Numbered from the stretch's first letter, positions 49,901 to 61,846 are shown. The stretch is DNA of 64,000 nt from Struthio camelus (GCF_040807025.1 NC_090982.1:52497112-52561111); one strand, 5' to 3'. The notes: a model not told the origin generated them from the letters alone. Numbers and translations: made by a program.

Positions 49901-52900
49901 TTTGGGAAAGAAAGGAAAAAGTCACAAAATAAAAGTTAGGCAGAAATACTGGAAGAGATGCCTCTCGTTAGAGCAATTTATTTCTGTAGCGACAGTAAGT
50001 TTGCTGGAAAAAAGGAATTCATGCCATTCTAGTAGTTTAACTCACTAGGAGAAAACAAATTACGCTATTCACATGAAAGCACAGTAAATGGTACAAGAAT
50101 CTGAATAGTTTTCTGTGGCACAAAATCCACGTGAACCCAGAGCAGAGAGAGTTCTGCAAGAGAAAAAGGTTAACTTTGATGCTGCTACTATGTAATTCTC
50201 CTTGAGCATGCAGCTTAGGAAATGCAGATGGAAACAATTTGCCGCTGGTCTCGCAGTCACACTCAATAACACTGCAGACAAAGTTTTAAGTTCTAGCACA
50301 GTTTTCCCTCTCATCTTAAAGCAGCAATTACTTTTAGATGAAGAACAGTAAAAGACAGAACAAAGTGACCTATCAGTGTTCATATCTTCGTGCAAAACAC
50401 GGTGGGGAGGCAACAGCAAAACAGATCGATAAAAGGAGCATCAGGCTAATTTTTGTAGTACCTCGTTGTGCCATTAGAACTCATCCACTTCTTAAACATC
50501 TCAGTGGCAGTCACTCTACAGTTTCGCATATCATGAGCGCAGGCAAAAGCTAGCAGTGTTGCCCGCAGCTCTCGTTCAGATAGGGTCCCATCATCAGTCC
50601 AAGTTTGCTGATCAATTTTATTTCCAAGTAGATGTTCTATTCTATGCTAAAGGAGGAAACATGATTAGCAACAGGATAAGAACCTAATTCTTCCCAAGAG
50701 AATTTTCCGTATACAAAAGCAGCAAAAAAACCCAGGAAGTTTTAAAACTGTGTAAATTCAACATAGTAGATTTTCATCTTCCTATTTCAATTAACATATA
50801 CCATATGTTACTGCCTACATAAATAAATGCCAGGCACCACATACACCTGAAAGAGATGCCAGGTCAATGCCTTGAGTTGCATATGTAAATGGAACACTGC
50901 TCCTTGAACTACTGTTCACAGAAAGACGGTAGTAGTTAAACTCAACTTTACCTTAAGCATAGCCTCTCTATCAGGTGCTAAAGAGAGGCAATACGTGTTT
51001 TCTGAGCAAACATACCTACTTGTCCACGCTCTGAGATCCTGAGACTCACAGTCAGCTTACTACCTCAACTAACTGCAACTTCTGTCTGCTTACAAGTGCT
51101 TTTAACTTGAGCAAACCACAGTTAACACACCTTAGTTTAAGGCAAACAAACCAACCTTTATCTTTGGGCTGCCCACCACTCATAGCTGTAGCTTTGTAGC
51201 TTGCCACAAACACAGCCAGGTGCCTGCTAGCTACCGCGTCTCGGCTGACACTCACTAACGTGGCTGCTAGGATGAGCTTTATGTTAGGGGCTACGTTTAG
51301 CCAAGTCAAATTCAACTATTACAATCTAATACACACTGCAAGCAAACCACAGCTTGCACCACTTTTCACAGCATGTAATTTGTAGCTTTCTGGTTCTTTG
51401 CCGAGTTTCCTTAAGCACTTATATTTCACCTTTACCTGGAATATAAATAAGGATATCCACTATTCTATCTGGGCGTTTAAAAACTTGCATTCAAGACTAA
51501 ATCCCTTTGCTGATGTTCTACAGCACAAAGCAGTAAGCACCTTTTAAAATCAGCGGATGAATATGGAAAGGAGGCTTCAAAATAACAAGGCAGAATGGAA
51601 AGTGACACACATTTCCACAGCAAGAACTGAGACTACAATGTTTATTTCACTGCTAAGTCTGTAGCGCTGGATGTTCATCTATTTCCCCAGCTGCAATGGG
51701 ACAATGACAACCATTCATGCACTTCTATTTTTTACATCAAATACGGTGGATTTTTTTTTTTTTTGCATTCTCTCTATACAAAGCAACTAGCTCTACCAAC
51801 TCCAGTCACTTTAATGACTTTCTAAAGTAACACTGAAAGAGCTATTTTCTTCTCTTCTTTGTACTTGAAAACATCATGGATCTTGATCCATGACAACTAC
51901 ACTGACCTTTACAGCCACTGTAGTAAATACTGAGGCATCACTAGGTACCCACTACAAGTCCTACAGAACACCGAAGAAAAAAAAAAGTCAGTCCAGAAAA
52001 TTTAGCATCTCAGTAAGAGACCGTCGCTACTTAACAAAAGCAGGCAAGCTCGGCAACAATCTAAAATCCAAATCCAACTTAACCAGATTTTTGAATAATT
52101 TGTTCAACAACAAACACTGAAATAGATAATTTAACTGTGAATGAACATTACAGCAAATCATTTCAAACAGCGATTTACCAAAAACTAAGACATACCATTA
52201 CTCGTGCCGCCAGCTGTTCACCCCTTTTCTCTAAGAGGTTGTAAATAAGACTCATCTGAAACAAAGCTTGAGTGAGTGGTGCAGGGCTGCTCTCTTTCTC
52301 GAGGTAATCGATCAGCTCAAAGGCCTTTTTCAGAGACTCTTTTCCTAGACTATAAGGTTAACAAGCACAGAAAATAAAAATGGGTTCTTGAACAAAAGCG
52401 CTCCCTGAAACAAGATCAGAAGGGATACTACCTATCTTATACAAGTCATAATAACCTCAACTATGTTGAGAGGGATAGGTGAGCAGAAGCAGTAATGTAA
52501 GAAACCGCTGAGATGCGGACATTTTCATATTCTTGCGTTAATACAAAGACCGCAACAATGGCCGCTAACATGCCTCAGTTAACAGAAACTAAGAAGGCAT
52601 GAAAAAGATGACTGAAAACATCTACCATAAATTAGGATAACCAGACATAAGAAGCAGTGATTGAAGAGGTTATCCAGAATATTCAACCTTACCTGGGTTG
52701 CGGAGCCAATGGTGAGAGACAAGAGAGGGAGCCAGTAAAAGTTTTAGAGGCAAATAGCTTATTTCTCTAAGATGGGACACTCACGGAGAGAGTGCAGAAG
52801 AACAGCATACTAAGCAGATACCAAAGAAAACAGCAACAGAAACTACCACATGCTCTTTGAGATGCAAAGAAATGGATGCTGCTACTAAGAACAGGGAGGT

Positions 52901-55900
52901 AATATCTAACATTGACACAGAAGCTTCAGGGAAATAACTTTAAAAGTTACTTTTACTGAATAGGGAGCAGTTTCAATGGGCTAATGAAGACTAAATTAAA
53001 GCTTCCATGAAGCAGTCTTCTCTGACCCAAGTCTGATCTTCTTTGACTCGGAAAAAACTTAAACATTAACTGTGTTTTCCAGTACAAAAGTCTTACCCTG
53101 CCAGACTGAAGATATTGTTGATCAGATTGGCTCTGTCTTTAGCACTCAGAGCAGTGTGATTTTTTTTCAGCAGATCAATCAGCGTCTTCCAGTCTTCAGT
53201 GTAGTGTACTATGTAATAACCACTCATATCCACGTTGAATTTTATCCATTCCACCTCTTCCGGAAGTTCAATGACAGCTAACGGAGAGAGAACCAGACAC
53301 GAATGTTCAGCATCTCTTACTTCAATTCCAAATCTCTAAAGACAACTGAGTCTGAAAGACCAATAAATCCTTTTCCACCCACTAGCCCAACAGTTCCCCT
53401 TGCTATGGGGAAGTAAAAGCCACGTTGTTCCAGGTGAATGCGCCAAAATTCTGGCTTGTACTTTTCCTCCTTCAATGCTGGATCTGATTGAACGAACAGC
53501 ATCACAGTCTACTCCCAGTTGGATCTATCTACGCACTTTAAAACACAACAGAAGAATAGAAACCAAATAACGCACATATATGCCTTGCAGCCACAACACA
53601 GTGGACAACTATAATAGGGAGGCTCCGCTACCTAGAAACTGAGGAGAGAGAGGTTTTAGTTCATGACGGCTGTATGGCATAAATGGGCCACAGCTTATTA
53701 TGCTGGAGATGAAGACAAGCTTATTTCAACATGGCAAATCAAACTTCAGGCATGATGAGAACGTGAATAAAGTGAGCAATAATATGCTACAGTCATGGTG
53801 TGCCAGTTATTTTGTATTCCACCAGTGAACCTAACACCAAAAACAATTAGACAAAAGGCAAACCTAGCTAATCAAGTACTACTGTAGAAGTACGGAAGTA
53901 TGCCAAGTCCCTTTATTTCCCCTTTCCTCACCCAGAAATCACAGTGGCAAAATTAAAGCAAAAAGCAAAAACAAGCCCCCCCAAAAAGATGTGCGTACTT
54001 TTTATTGATGCGTTAGCTTTACTTGGAAGGCATTTGCAATATGGCAATAGTTTATTTTTAAAAACTGATGGCTACATCCTCAGTAAATTTTCCATCATGC
54101 CAGGTAACTTGTTCAAGGAAACCAGAGCACCCATTTCCCATTGGCTGGCTTTACGTTTCAGCAGAAACCTAAGTTACTCAGGTTTTCATACCTGAAGTAC
54201 AGAGCAATCACAAAGAGACAGTTCAAGAATCAACTCAGCTACCACCTGAGTCACATTAGGCAATTACACACTGTAGTTTATTCAGTACAGCTAAGCTCAC
54301 ACGTGTAAGAGACCTCACTAAGTAGTAACACTGGGTGATTCAGAGAAGGGCTAAACCATGAAAGTTTCAAAATGAAAGTATGCTTTCCGATCAAAGAGGT
54401 AGGTAGCAAGAAAGGACAGCAACAAGCAAGTTATAAAGAACTCTGAATTACGCACAAGAGGCAAATTCGTAAGTAGGAGCTTTCATACTAAATATGCACA
54501 CGCTGTCTTAAGTGTCACCCTTCCAAAGGGGCATAAAAATCTAGACACTTAACATTATTTGAGTGACCTGGATTTCTGAGGCTTACAATACTGTGTGACA
54601 AGATATGATCGAATCACAGGAAGGTCGTGAAGACTGCAGGACTGCTGTAGCATTATCAAGCCACAAGCTAAATCCCATTTAGAATTGCTGAACACAAGTC
54701 TCATGGTGCCTAGAAGCGGCCTGTCGCGCACCTTTTCAGACAAAGCCTTCTTCAAGAAAAATGGTCAAAGCCTGCATGAAGGACTCTCACTAAGAAGCTA
54801 TTTAAGCTGCAAAACTATTTCGCCTTCAGCTGCTGCCCTGTTATTAAGATCCTACAGATGAGGTATAAGGTACCCTAGTAAAGGGCTAGAATGTGCCACT
54901 AGATCTCACGGCAAAGGGAATGAGTTCAACTGTGAGATAAGAGCCATCACCACACACAGGCACAAAGAGGAACTCGGTCCAATACAAAATACTGACGAAC
55001 TTTACATGATACGTCAACAGTCCAAGAGCAAAGCAGCCTCAGGACATGTATTTTGTTTCAGTCCAGTAACGGCAAGAAATGACTGACCAGAACATCTTTC
55101 GGCTACTCACTGTCATTCCCTTTCCCAATTGTTATTCAGGTACGGATGATGAAAGAGTAAAGAGCTGAATGAACGTTCTGGTGGGCAGTGGTTTACTCTT
55201 CCCAGGGCTCAAAAGCCTTCCTCTGTCATATGAGGAAACATGTATCAGTTACCTGGTAAATTCACTCAGCTATGTGATGGAAGTATATATGCGGATCTGG
55301 CGGCAGTACTGGTGACTTATTTACAACTGTTGTCATACAAGCAGCTGCGTTTACATCACATAACAGAGGACACTAACATTTTGTTGACATGAACAAAAGC
55401 AGGGCACCAGGGCATGCTAAGATCTAATCACCATCAGGGAAAAACCTCTGTTCACTGCTGCCTATCTTGTTGCCTCCTAATGAACTCAACCAGAAGACAG
55501 TAGGAGTAAGAGCACAGGTGCATCTCAGGCCCAAGAACACTGAGGTAGCCATAGCTCGCGTTCCAGATTAGAGTTTCAGAAAAAGGGTAGGAACTCCAAA
55601 ATAGAGGAGGAGGAGATAAACAAACAAACAAAAGAAAGAGACAGAGACAAATAAAGAAACCACATCCGCAACAACCGATGGAGCCATTTCTCATTAGAAT
55701 ATTCAGATGCATCGTGAAGCCCCACCGCTTTATGGAATCGTTCATATGGGGGGGCGGGGGGGGGAAAGGAGAGTTACTTGGGAGAAAAAAAGTCGATGGA
55801 GTTCTGAAAAAAATAAAAATCTTGTTTCAGTGTTCACTTTTTAAATACTAAATAAAGATACCTAATGAGAAACACTGTAAAAATATGGAAATAAGTTTAA

Positions 55901-58900
55901 AGAAAGTAGCGTCTTGGTTGACTGAATACAAGATTTCCAAACATTTCGGCCTGTTGCAATTCAAGATTAGGCTTCAGCTGTGAAGTCTCATGAACAAGAC
56001 GACTGCACTCTTCCCAGTTCTGGAAGACCTCTGTCATCTCAGAGTTAGTAAAAACTGATCAGATTTCATTCAGAGTCATCATTTTTAAAAGCTTTTAGGA
56101 CTCAAACATCGGTGGCCTTTACAATTAATTTAGTGACTAAGCAGCATGGTGAAGTGGAACGGTATATGCATTTTGCTTTGCTGCGTTGCACTTGCAAAAC
56201 CAATTTTAGCTTCATTTGTCTCTGGAATAATTATTTATACTTTTGTTTTCTTACGTAAGTGCTATTTTCAAACAAAAATTTCTACAGAAAAAACTTTTAT
56301 ATGACACTTCTACATCTACTTCCACTTTAATTGTTTCTTGATGACATTTTATGATGTTTAGAATTTGATATAATTGCTGCATTTGTGCAAATGCTTAAGA
56401 TACAGTTCTTTGGTTACAAACTTGCAAAATAGCGCTTGGCTTTGTGCATGTGTGCGCATATATATCTGCCTGCGTTCACAGACACACACACAAAATATTT
56501 ACGGACGTTCACAATAGCAGCAGCATTTTGACCGCTTGAGATAGTCTACCTAGGTAGACTACAGCAATTAAAGTTAACACAGCAAGAAGTGAATATCCTG
56601 TGACACTTTTATATGTATAAACTGGCTTACCTGGCTATGAATACTTAAAATTCAAACACTGAACCTTACCAGCAAAGTTATGTTCCTCTTTATATACATC
56701 AACCTACAATCACATTTATATCTTTATGAGCTGTGCTAGTCACAAAGTTGCTGAGTGTTTGTCAGTACCCTCACACTTCAGCATGGATTTTTTTGTTGAT
56801 AGATAAACTAATACTTTATTTATTAGAACCAAGAGATAAGGAATGGAATTTAAACACTGAAGTTCCTCGGACTATCGGCTTGTGCGCCTTATGTGAAAGT
56901 GATCCCATGAAGCCTGCACAAACAGTGACAGAAAAAAAGTTAAAGTACTTCAATCAAGCTGCAGATGCTATTAAAGAGACAGTTGGCTTTGGAACAGTGT
57001 GTGTGGAACAGCTTCCACAAGCTGGATGATTTTTTTTCTTTTTCTTTTTTTTTTTTTTTTTTTTTTAAAGTGATGGGAACATTGCATTAAATCAGACACT
57101 ACTAACAGGTCTAATTGGTAAGTTTTTTGCTTTGTTGTTTTTTTTTTTTTAAAGCAGATACAGAGTTTTCTGCATACAGCTATATATAGACTATGTCTCC
57201 AAGTGTAACGCAAGACTGTATTTAGTGAGCTGATGCTTCAAAATCAGCTGGCTTACAGCATAGTTGTAAGCAAAGCCAACTAGCCCACTGAGGAAGCCAG
57301 GCTACAAACTGAGCTGCGTTGTGTAGACACACCTTCAGAAACAAAGGCCGATGACCATCATGTAAAGAAGCAATTTCCCTCCTTCTGTCCAGGACTCCTT
57401 TCAAACTACATCCTCTCCTCTCTGCCCACCTTCATATATACACACAGAGCACTGACACACGACAGAGAAACTGGGATGGCATTAAGTGAATGAAAGGCCA
57501 CGCTCTAGTTCCAAAGACCAATTAAATGCGAGAAAGAAGTTTTGGGATAAAGGAGGCAAAATTCTTCATTTCAGTTGATTATATAACTACTATCAAAAAT
57601 GTCCATCTGTAGGCTCCTGCAATGCCATTAAGGTGCAATAAATATCCCACCAATCCCATTCCACCTCAAACTGTCCTCTATACACCTCTCCTACTCTGAT
57701 AGCCTCCACACTCAAGTTCCTGCAGTGAGTGCCAAATTTACATGACAAACCAGACCACCAGCAGAGCTATTTACAGGTCAAACAATACTAAAGAAATCAG
57801 GTTACTTACCCATTAGTTTTAGTAAAGTCCAGAACTCATACAATTAAACAGCTCTGTTTTTCCATTCTGATAATCTGTAAAAAGTCTTTCTAAACCTTCA
57901 GCTCAAATGACAAAAGGCAAAAAGACTTGGAACACTTGGTAAAAGCAGCATCACAATGATATTAACAAATAACATTATCTACTTTAACTGCAGTGCTTCC
58001 AAAGCCATTTCAGAGGGCTAGAAGTTTGTGAATTTAGCAAACAGTAAAAACTTCAAGTTCAGCGCTAAGCATTTGATTTTAATTTTGTATAGCTTTATTT
58101 CAAACAGCACATGTGGCAGGTATGTCTATGAATTAAAAATAATTGTGTCAGGTAAACGCACTGAATAGTAAATTTAACGGGGGAGAAAAAGATACAACAG
58201 CAGATGTATGACAGTGAGACAGCTCATCAGCTTTAATAAAACACCAAAGACCTATTGATGTCAGTGGACCCAACAGAGATGGCCAACGTGATTTTAGCCC
58301 AACACTGAGTAAAACTGTATAGTAACTAATTGCTTGGGGAAGAGAAAAAACGGGACTGAATCAAAAAAAAAAAAAAATCACACAGATTAACTTTTTAGGA
58401 TTCATATTTCTACTGCAGAAAAAAGTGTATGTGAAAAAGATGTATATATGGAAAGTGAAAAGCTGTTAAGCCTACCACAGCAATTAAGACGCGTTGTTCT
58501 CAGTTACAGTCTCTGAAATTATTTTGCACTACATATCTCCTTGCCTTCATATCTTAAGTGTGTGCTGAGAAAGATAAGTAACCTATAAAAAGCAAGTTAC
58601 TTTTGAGTCACATACCTGACTTTTGGTCCAGTAAATATGCATTAGTACAATGGGTAAAGTTGCAGTTACTAGTTATGTAGGTGAGAGGAATATGCCACAG
58701 ATAACTGCAAAGGAAAGCAAATGTTTACTGACATATTATATAGAGATTAATCTTTGTATTGTTATTTTTTCCCCGTTTAAGCATTTTAATAGATTAATAG
58801 CAGTGGAACCACTACATCCTGTGAAACATGATAAAGTATATACTCAACTCATATCACTACAATATCTAAGCGCAACAATAATTTTTTTTTTTATTCCCAC

Positions 58901-61846
58901 CACCTTTGGGAGGCAGAAAAGATTCCTAGTACTTCTTCCTCAGTCCCAACGTCCTAAGTAGGTTTTCCGAAGTCATATGGACAGGAAATCTCTGGCCACG
59001 TAAGATATTCAGCCAATATTCTTTTCGCCTCAATTCACTGTTTCGTCTGCTTGAAGTTTTACAGGTTTTGTTTTTTGTTTTTTGTTTTTTTTAAATAAAT
59101 GATGTTATTCAAGTTCACGATTACAATTCCAAATCATGCTAACAGAAACCGTAACAGATTGCATACTATCAAGACAGACTCAAGCAAACTGCAAGCTGGA
59201 AGAGTAAATGCTAACTTGCATTGTAATGATAAGAATTTGACTATTAAGAAAAAAATACGTAATTTGAGATATCAAATCAAATTATACATATGCATTCCAA
59301 TTTTGACACGGACCTTTTCTGTGACTGATTCACACAGAACTCTCTCCTTGAAAAGATTTTCACACTTTCCCCAAAATGACATCTGTTAGAAGAAGAATTA
59401 AGCCTAACAATCCTTCCTTTCTTCCCTAACCTTTTAACCAGACATGGTTAAACCTTCTTCCCCACAACAAAAATAAAACAAAGTCCTGTAACTTCCAACG
59501 TTTCAAGAGGGAAATTCCTCTCAGGAACGATTCTGTAAGATGATGCAAAGGACTCAGGTCCCATTAAGATTTCAGTTCCCATCAACAATTCAAATAGCTA
59601 AATAAGAACACTAATATTGCAAAAGATTCAAACTTATGTACTACTGCAACATACAGTTAAGTTTCACGATATTAGGCAAATTTGCAGTAAAATCAGTTTT
59701 GCAATTATCATCCACTGCCTCATCTTTATTTCCTCAGTGTTTACTTATCTATTTCCCTTTATTCTTTGGTACAGTGGACATTACCCCTCACATATTCGGC
59801 TATTATCATGCATGAGTGCTATATTAAAAACATTAAACCAAAAAAGCATTGATTCTGTCTTCTATGCTCTCCTCCAACAAGGCCCAAGGCACACACTTAA
59901 TACTGACGGAAAGAAGCAGAGATTCTAAAATAGGTCATATGCTCTTCTTTCTTCATAGTGTTTCAACTGTAACTTCTTCAACCCACCCTCCTTTCAGCTT
60001 CCCATTAACCACACAAAACTTGCCGAAATTAAAAGAAAAAACTTTACCCGAGAGATCTGCCTTTTGATACTGAGAGAGCTGAACAATTCATTCTACCAGT
60101 TACTGCAACTCATCACGTCGAATTCAAAAGCTTCAGGAAAGCATGTAAATAAATTCAATTTATGAGGCAAGGCCACAGAGTTTCACCAATTGCCAAGGTG
60201 GAAACAGACAAGGACCATCAGGTATTTTTCAAGGTAGATATTAGAAGCCTGTGTTTCTGTGCTACGTTCTCTTTATTACTGACTACCTTCAGAGACCCCC
60301 TGAACGCAAATGGGAAAGACATATAAATCTGCAGATAGATTTTTACGGGCAGAAAGTAATGAGGAGGTAATAACCTGGCATCTGACGTCCAATTTTCTGG
60401 CTCCACACGATATACAAATTTCTCCTGTTGTACAGAGATGTTCTTTCCTTTTCGAACAACAGTCACTAAAGGAAATCCTTTATGCAGAATCCAGGTTTTC
60501 ATTAACTTTTTTACATCTAGTGTTCCATTAGTAATCTGTGTAACGGGGGGGAAAGGGGAGGAGGAAAACAGATTAAACAGATTCTCCACGAATAACTATT
60601 TTTGAACCTCCCTCCTTAGCTCATCAGAACAGTAGTACCTGTAGAGGGTCATTTTCACAAATCAAATCAAACTAATTCTATTAGAAATGACAGGTTTGTA
60701 TTTTCACCACAGCAATGATTGATTTTATTGACATATCTTCTCTTAACACCACAGCAGCTCCTTGGCCCAATGAAAGCAGGACAAAACCTATGAGAATTAT
60801 TTCTTTCCCCTTCCTTCCAGATGAGGTGGACAGAAAGTTTATTTGCAGTGTTACAGATTTTTCTTTTAATGCTGCTGCAAGTTTCTCATCTCCCCTCCAA
60901 TTACGGCTTCTCCCAACTTCTGTGGGAAGGTAAGACTTAAGAAACCGATCATGGATTTTTTGCTTTACAGACAGCAAAATCTATGACCAAAGAAAAGGCT
61001 GTTTTTATGGTTGAAATTTTCAACTATATTCAATTTTGACCTGAACAACAGGAACAAAAGGAAGAAGAACCCGTCAAATTGTTGAGTACCATACATTTTT
61101 AATAAATCCAATAAATATGGAAAAGTAACCCAAAAGGAAACCGAAGGTCTTAACCCACGATAATAGTAACAATTTAACTGGCATAGGGAAGACTAGAACA
61201 CACGCTTTACTCCAGCACAGCTCCAGGCCTTCCTTTCCATTTGAGAGCTGCTGGACTCGATGATTCCTGGCAGTCTGTTTTCCTACAATTCCAATTCCAC
61301 TCACTGAAACAGAAGCTACCACTGAAATAAAGTTACACAAGCAGCGAGCATCCAAGACGTAAATGCTTTCTAAGGAATTTGGATTTATCTGTTGCATGGA
61401 ACTAAAGTTTGATCCCACACTTGAGATGAGCGGTTTTATTCCGGCCCTCACACACTAACAGCAGAACTCTAGAGACGCTGACGTGTTCCCACGTGGTACA
61501 TACCCACTTCCAAGAGGTTCTGGAATGCTACAGAAGGGACTCCTAGAAGCTACAAGAATGAAGATTCCGTATGATGGAATTCAGGACTGCCACAAGAAAA
61601 AGCGTTCAAGTATCTCTCTGTGGTGTATTACCTTTTTTCTTTATGAACGAGGAAATAAATCAAAATCCACAACACACACGTGAAAAACATGAGCAGAGCA
61701 TCAAAGATGGATACCTCATTCATGCTGTCCCACAAGTCATCACTCTTGGTGGATCCATAGCTATAATTACGCAGATATACCTCAACGCCAGCTTGGAAAA
61801 CATCCTTAGTGAGATAGTGCTTCAGCATCAACAGAAGTGAAGCCCC
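46779..61846 (-). CDS. LNPEP: LNPEP (cystinyl / insulin-regulated aminopeptidase), last ten coding exons
   Basis: Exons, in transcript order: 61846-61715, 60535-60375, 58704-58616, 53277-53097, 52349-52196, 50646-50462, 49834-49673, 48867-48727, 47701-47620 and 46910-46779. They join in frame into 472 residues and a stop, close to the matching part of human LNPEP (total 1025). LNPEP is a type II membrane M1 zinc peptidase of GLUT4 storage vesicles and endosomes that trims oxytocin, vasopressin, angiotensin peptides and antigenic peptides. The visible part is the end of the thermolysin-like domain and the helical C-terminal domain (ERAP1_C type). Hallmarks are YGSTKSDDLWDSMNE, KGFPLVTV, GYYIVHY, DRANLINNIF, LLAWDFVKENW and IQLNIQWMERNL. 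Seven N-glycosylation sequons fit a lumenal domain (NYS, NGT, NIS, NWT, NFT, NHT, NGT). ERAP1 and ERAP2 are paralogues, but the C-terminus and the LIX1 neighbour fit LNPEP. The exon with HEXXH is to the right of the window. Confidence 0.95.
46911..47619 (-). other. LNPEP intron
   Basis: Intron of 709 bases. The + strand frame at 47248-47508 lies within it and shows no similarity. Confidence 0.9.
47620..47701 (-). CDS. LNPEP: LNPEP coding exon (second from the end), small
   Basis: 82 bases. Acceptor TATTTCAG, donor GAG|GTTGGT. It encodes FHLGSYTIQNIVSWSTCQFS then TKAHLLE. The LGSYTIQNIV and FSTKxHLxE blocks match mammals, but the AGSTY segment of mammals reads SWSTC here. Confidence 0.92.
47702..48726 (-). 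other. LNPEP intron
   Basis: Intron of 1.0 kb with a T-rich stretch at about 48128-48172; nothing else recognised. Confidence 0.9.
48727..48867 (-). CDS. LNPEP: LNPEP coding exon (third from the end)
   Basis: 141 bases. Acceptor TTTTAG and donor AA|GTAAGA. It encodes LMQNSLEGEVIRAQELSHII, then ATVSQSLPGYLLAWDFVKEN, then WEKLTR. AWDFVKENW is a signature of the oxytocinase subfamily. Confidence 0.95.
48868..49672 (-). other. LNPEP intron
   Basis: Intron of 805 bases; nothing recognised in it. Confidence 0.9.
49673..49834 (-). CDS. LNPEP: LNPEP coding exon (fourth from the end)
   Basis: 162 bases; its first base completes serine and its last two start a tryptophan codon. Acceptor CACCGTAG, donor TG|GTATGG. 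It encodes LPSDVMKAIFAAGAKTNDGW, then EFLLKMYSSSVSEAEKNKMI, then EALASTDDVRKLI, matching human LPTDVM...GAKTDKGW and EALASSEDVRKLY. Confidence 0.95.
49835..50461 (-). other. LNPEP intron with G-rich/C-rich polypyrimidine tract
   Basis: Intron of 627 bases. At 49865-49885 four G runs (4, 5, 3 and 3) sit on the + strand; in LNPEP sense this is the C/T-rich tract 31-51 bases before the acceptor at 49835. The + strand could fold as a G-quadruplex. Confidence 0.8.
50462..50646 (-). CDS. LNPEP: LNPEP coding exon (fifth from the end)
   Basis: 185 bases, phase 0 in and phase 2 out. Acceptor CTTTAG. It encodes HRIEHLLGNKIDQQTWTDDG, then TLSERELRATLLAFACAHDM, then RNCRVTATEMFKKWMSSNGT, then T. The donor AG|GTACTA is weak. 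The QQTWTDDGT and ELRATLLAFAC segments match LNPEP. Confidence 0.95.
50647..52195 (-). other. LNPEP intron
   Basis: Intron of 1.5 kb. Contains a nearly perfect palindrome at 51874-51893 and a T13 run near 51750. The 87-codon frame at 51052-51315 has no recognisable similarity. Confidence 0.9.
51874..51893. repeat. Inverted repeat, 9-bp arms, 2-base centre
   Basis: TCATGGATC and GATCCATGA flank TT. Confidence 0.75.
52196..52349 (-). CDS. LNPEP: LNPEP coding exon (sixth from the end)
   Basis: 154 bases, completing a split glycine codon and ending at phase 0. Acceptor CTTATAG, donor ATG|GTATGT. It encodes LGKESLKKAFELIDYLEKES, then SPAPLTQALFQMSLIYNLLE, then KRGEQLAARVM, matching human LGK..LKRAFDLINYL. 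Confidence 0.95.
52350..53096 (-). other. LNPEP intron
   Basis: Intron of 747 bases; nothing recognised in it. Confidence 0.9.
53097..53277 (-). CDS. LNPEP: LNPEP coding exon (seventh from the end)
   Basis: 181 bases. Acceptor CTCCGTTAG and donor GG|GTAAGA. It encodes VIELPEEVEWIKFNVDMSGY, then YIVHYTEDWKTLIDLLKKNH, then TALSAKDRANLINNIFSLA. The NxxGYYxVxY and DRAxLIxNxF motifs are typical of M1 aminopeptidases where the C-terminal helical domain begins. Confidence 0.95.
55748..55764. repeat. G7-C-G9 tract
   Basis: Seven G, one C and nine G on the + strand, inside an LNPEP intron. Confidence 0.9.
56542..56561. repeat. Perfect 20-bp palindrome
   Basis: TAGTCTACCTAGGTAGACTA equals its own reverse complement, with no spacer. 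Confidence 0.85.
57031..57066. repeat. T-rich tract with T22 run
   Basis: Nearly pure T interrupted by two C, ending in 22 consecutive T (57045-57066). In LNPEP sense it is poly(A). Confidence 0.9.
58616..58704 (-). CDS. LNPEP: LNPEP coding exon (eighth from the end), small
   Basis: 89 bases, too short for a long open frame. Acceptor TTTGCAG and donor CAG|GTATGT. It encodes YLWHIPLTYITSNCNFTHCT then NAYLLDQKS, matching human YLWHIPLSYV...LLDKKS. Phase 2 in, phase 1 out. Confidence 0.93.
58705..60374 (-). other. LNPEP intron
   Basis: Intron of 1.7 kb. Contains a (GTTTTTT)n repeat at about 59065-59092; no coding exon seen. Confidence 0.9.
59065..59092. repeat. (GTTTTTT)n simple repeat
   Basis: About three units of period 7 followed by T8. 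Confidence 0.8.
60375..60535 (-). CDS. LNPEP: LNPEP coding exon (ninth from the end)
   Basis: 161 bases, entering at phase 0 and ending with two bases of a split serine codon. Acceptor GTTACACAG. It encodes ITNGTLDVKKLMKTWILHKG, then FPLVTVVRKGKNISVQQEKF, then VYRVEPENWTSDA. The donor AG|GTTATT is weak, but the next exon joins exactly, giving SDA-S-YLWHIPL as in mammals. Confidence 0.94.
60536..61714 (-). other. LNPEP intron
   Basis: Intron of 1.2 kb. The frames at 60681-60977 and 61074-61451 on the - strand fall inside and match nothing I recognise. Confidence 0.9.
61715..61846 (-). CDS. LNPEP: LNPEP coding exon (tenth from the end)
   Basis: 132 bases, 44 codons, phase 0. It follows a long pyrimidine tract ending in TCTCGAG. 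It encodes GASLLLMLKHYLTKDVFQAG, then VEVYLRNYSYGSTKSDDLWD, then SMNE. The donor is GAG|GTATCC, a modest match to consensus. Confidence 0.95.

Larger units (their letters stand above)
53278..58615 (-). other. LNPEP intron (largest complete one in the window)
   Basis: Intron of 5.3 kb. Contains a G7-C-G9 run (55748-55764), a perfect 20-bp palindrome (56542-56561) and T-rich runs (57031-57066 and near 57138-57150). Open frames at 53317-53505, 54555-54755 and 56733-57029 show no family I recognise. Confidence 0.85.

Noticed and set aside
53317-53505. 62-codon - strand frame considered as the LNPEP exon before the one at 53277
   Set aside because: It does not match the family. The true exon, YLWHIPLTYIT..., was found at 58704-58616 with correct phases and splice sites.
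55897-56037. 47-codon - strand frame (starts MTEVFQNWEECSRLV) that reads like protein
   Set aside because: It lies in the LNPEP intron; no family came to mind, and such a length is common by chance. A protein search would settle it.
56733-57029. 98-codon + strand open frame in an LNPEP intron
   Set aside because: It is antisense to LNPEP, has no recognisable domain, no start context or splice sites of note, and ends beside a T-rich tract. Length is within chance expectation.
57800-57840. Good donor-like GG|GTAAGT on the - strand at about 57810, considered for an LNPEP exon
   Set aside because: The frame before it is closed after twelve codons with no acceptor and no resemblance to LNPEP.
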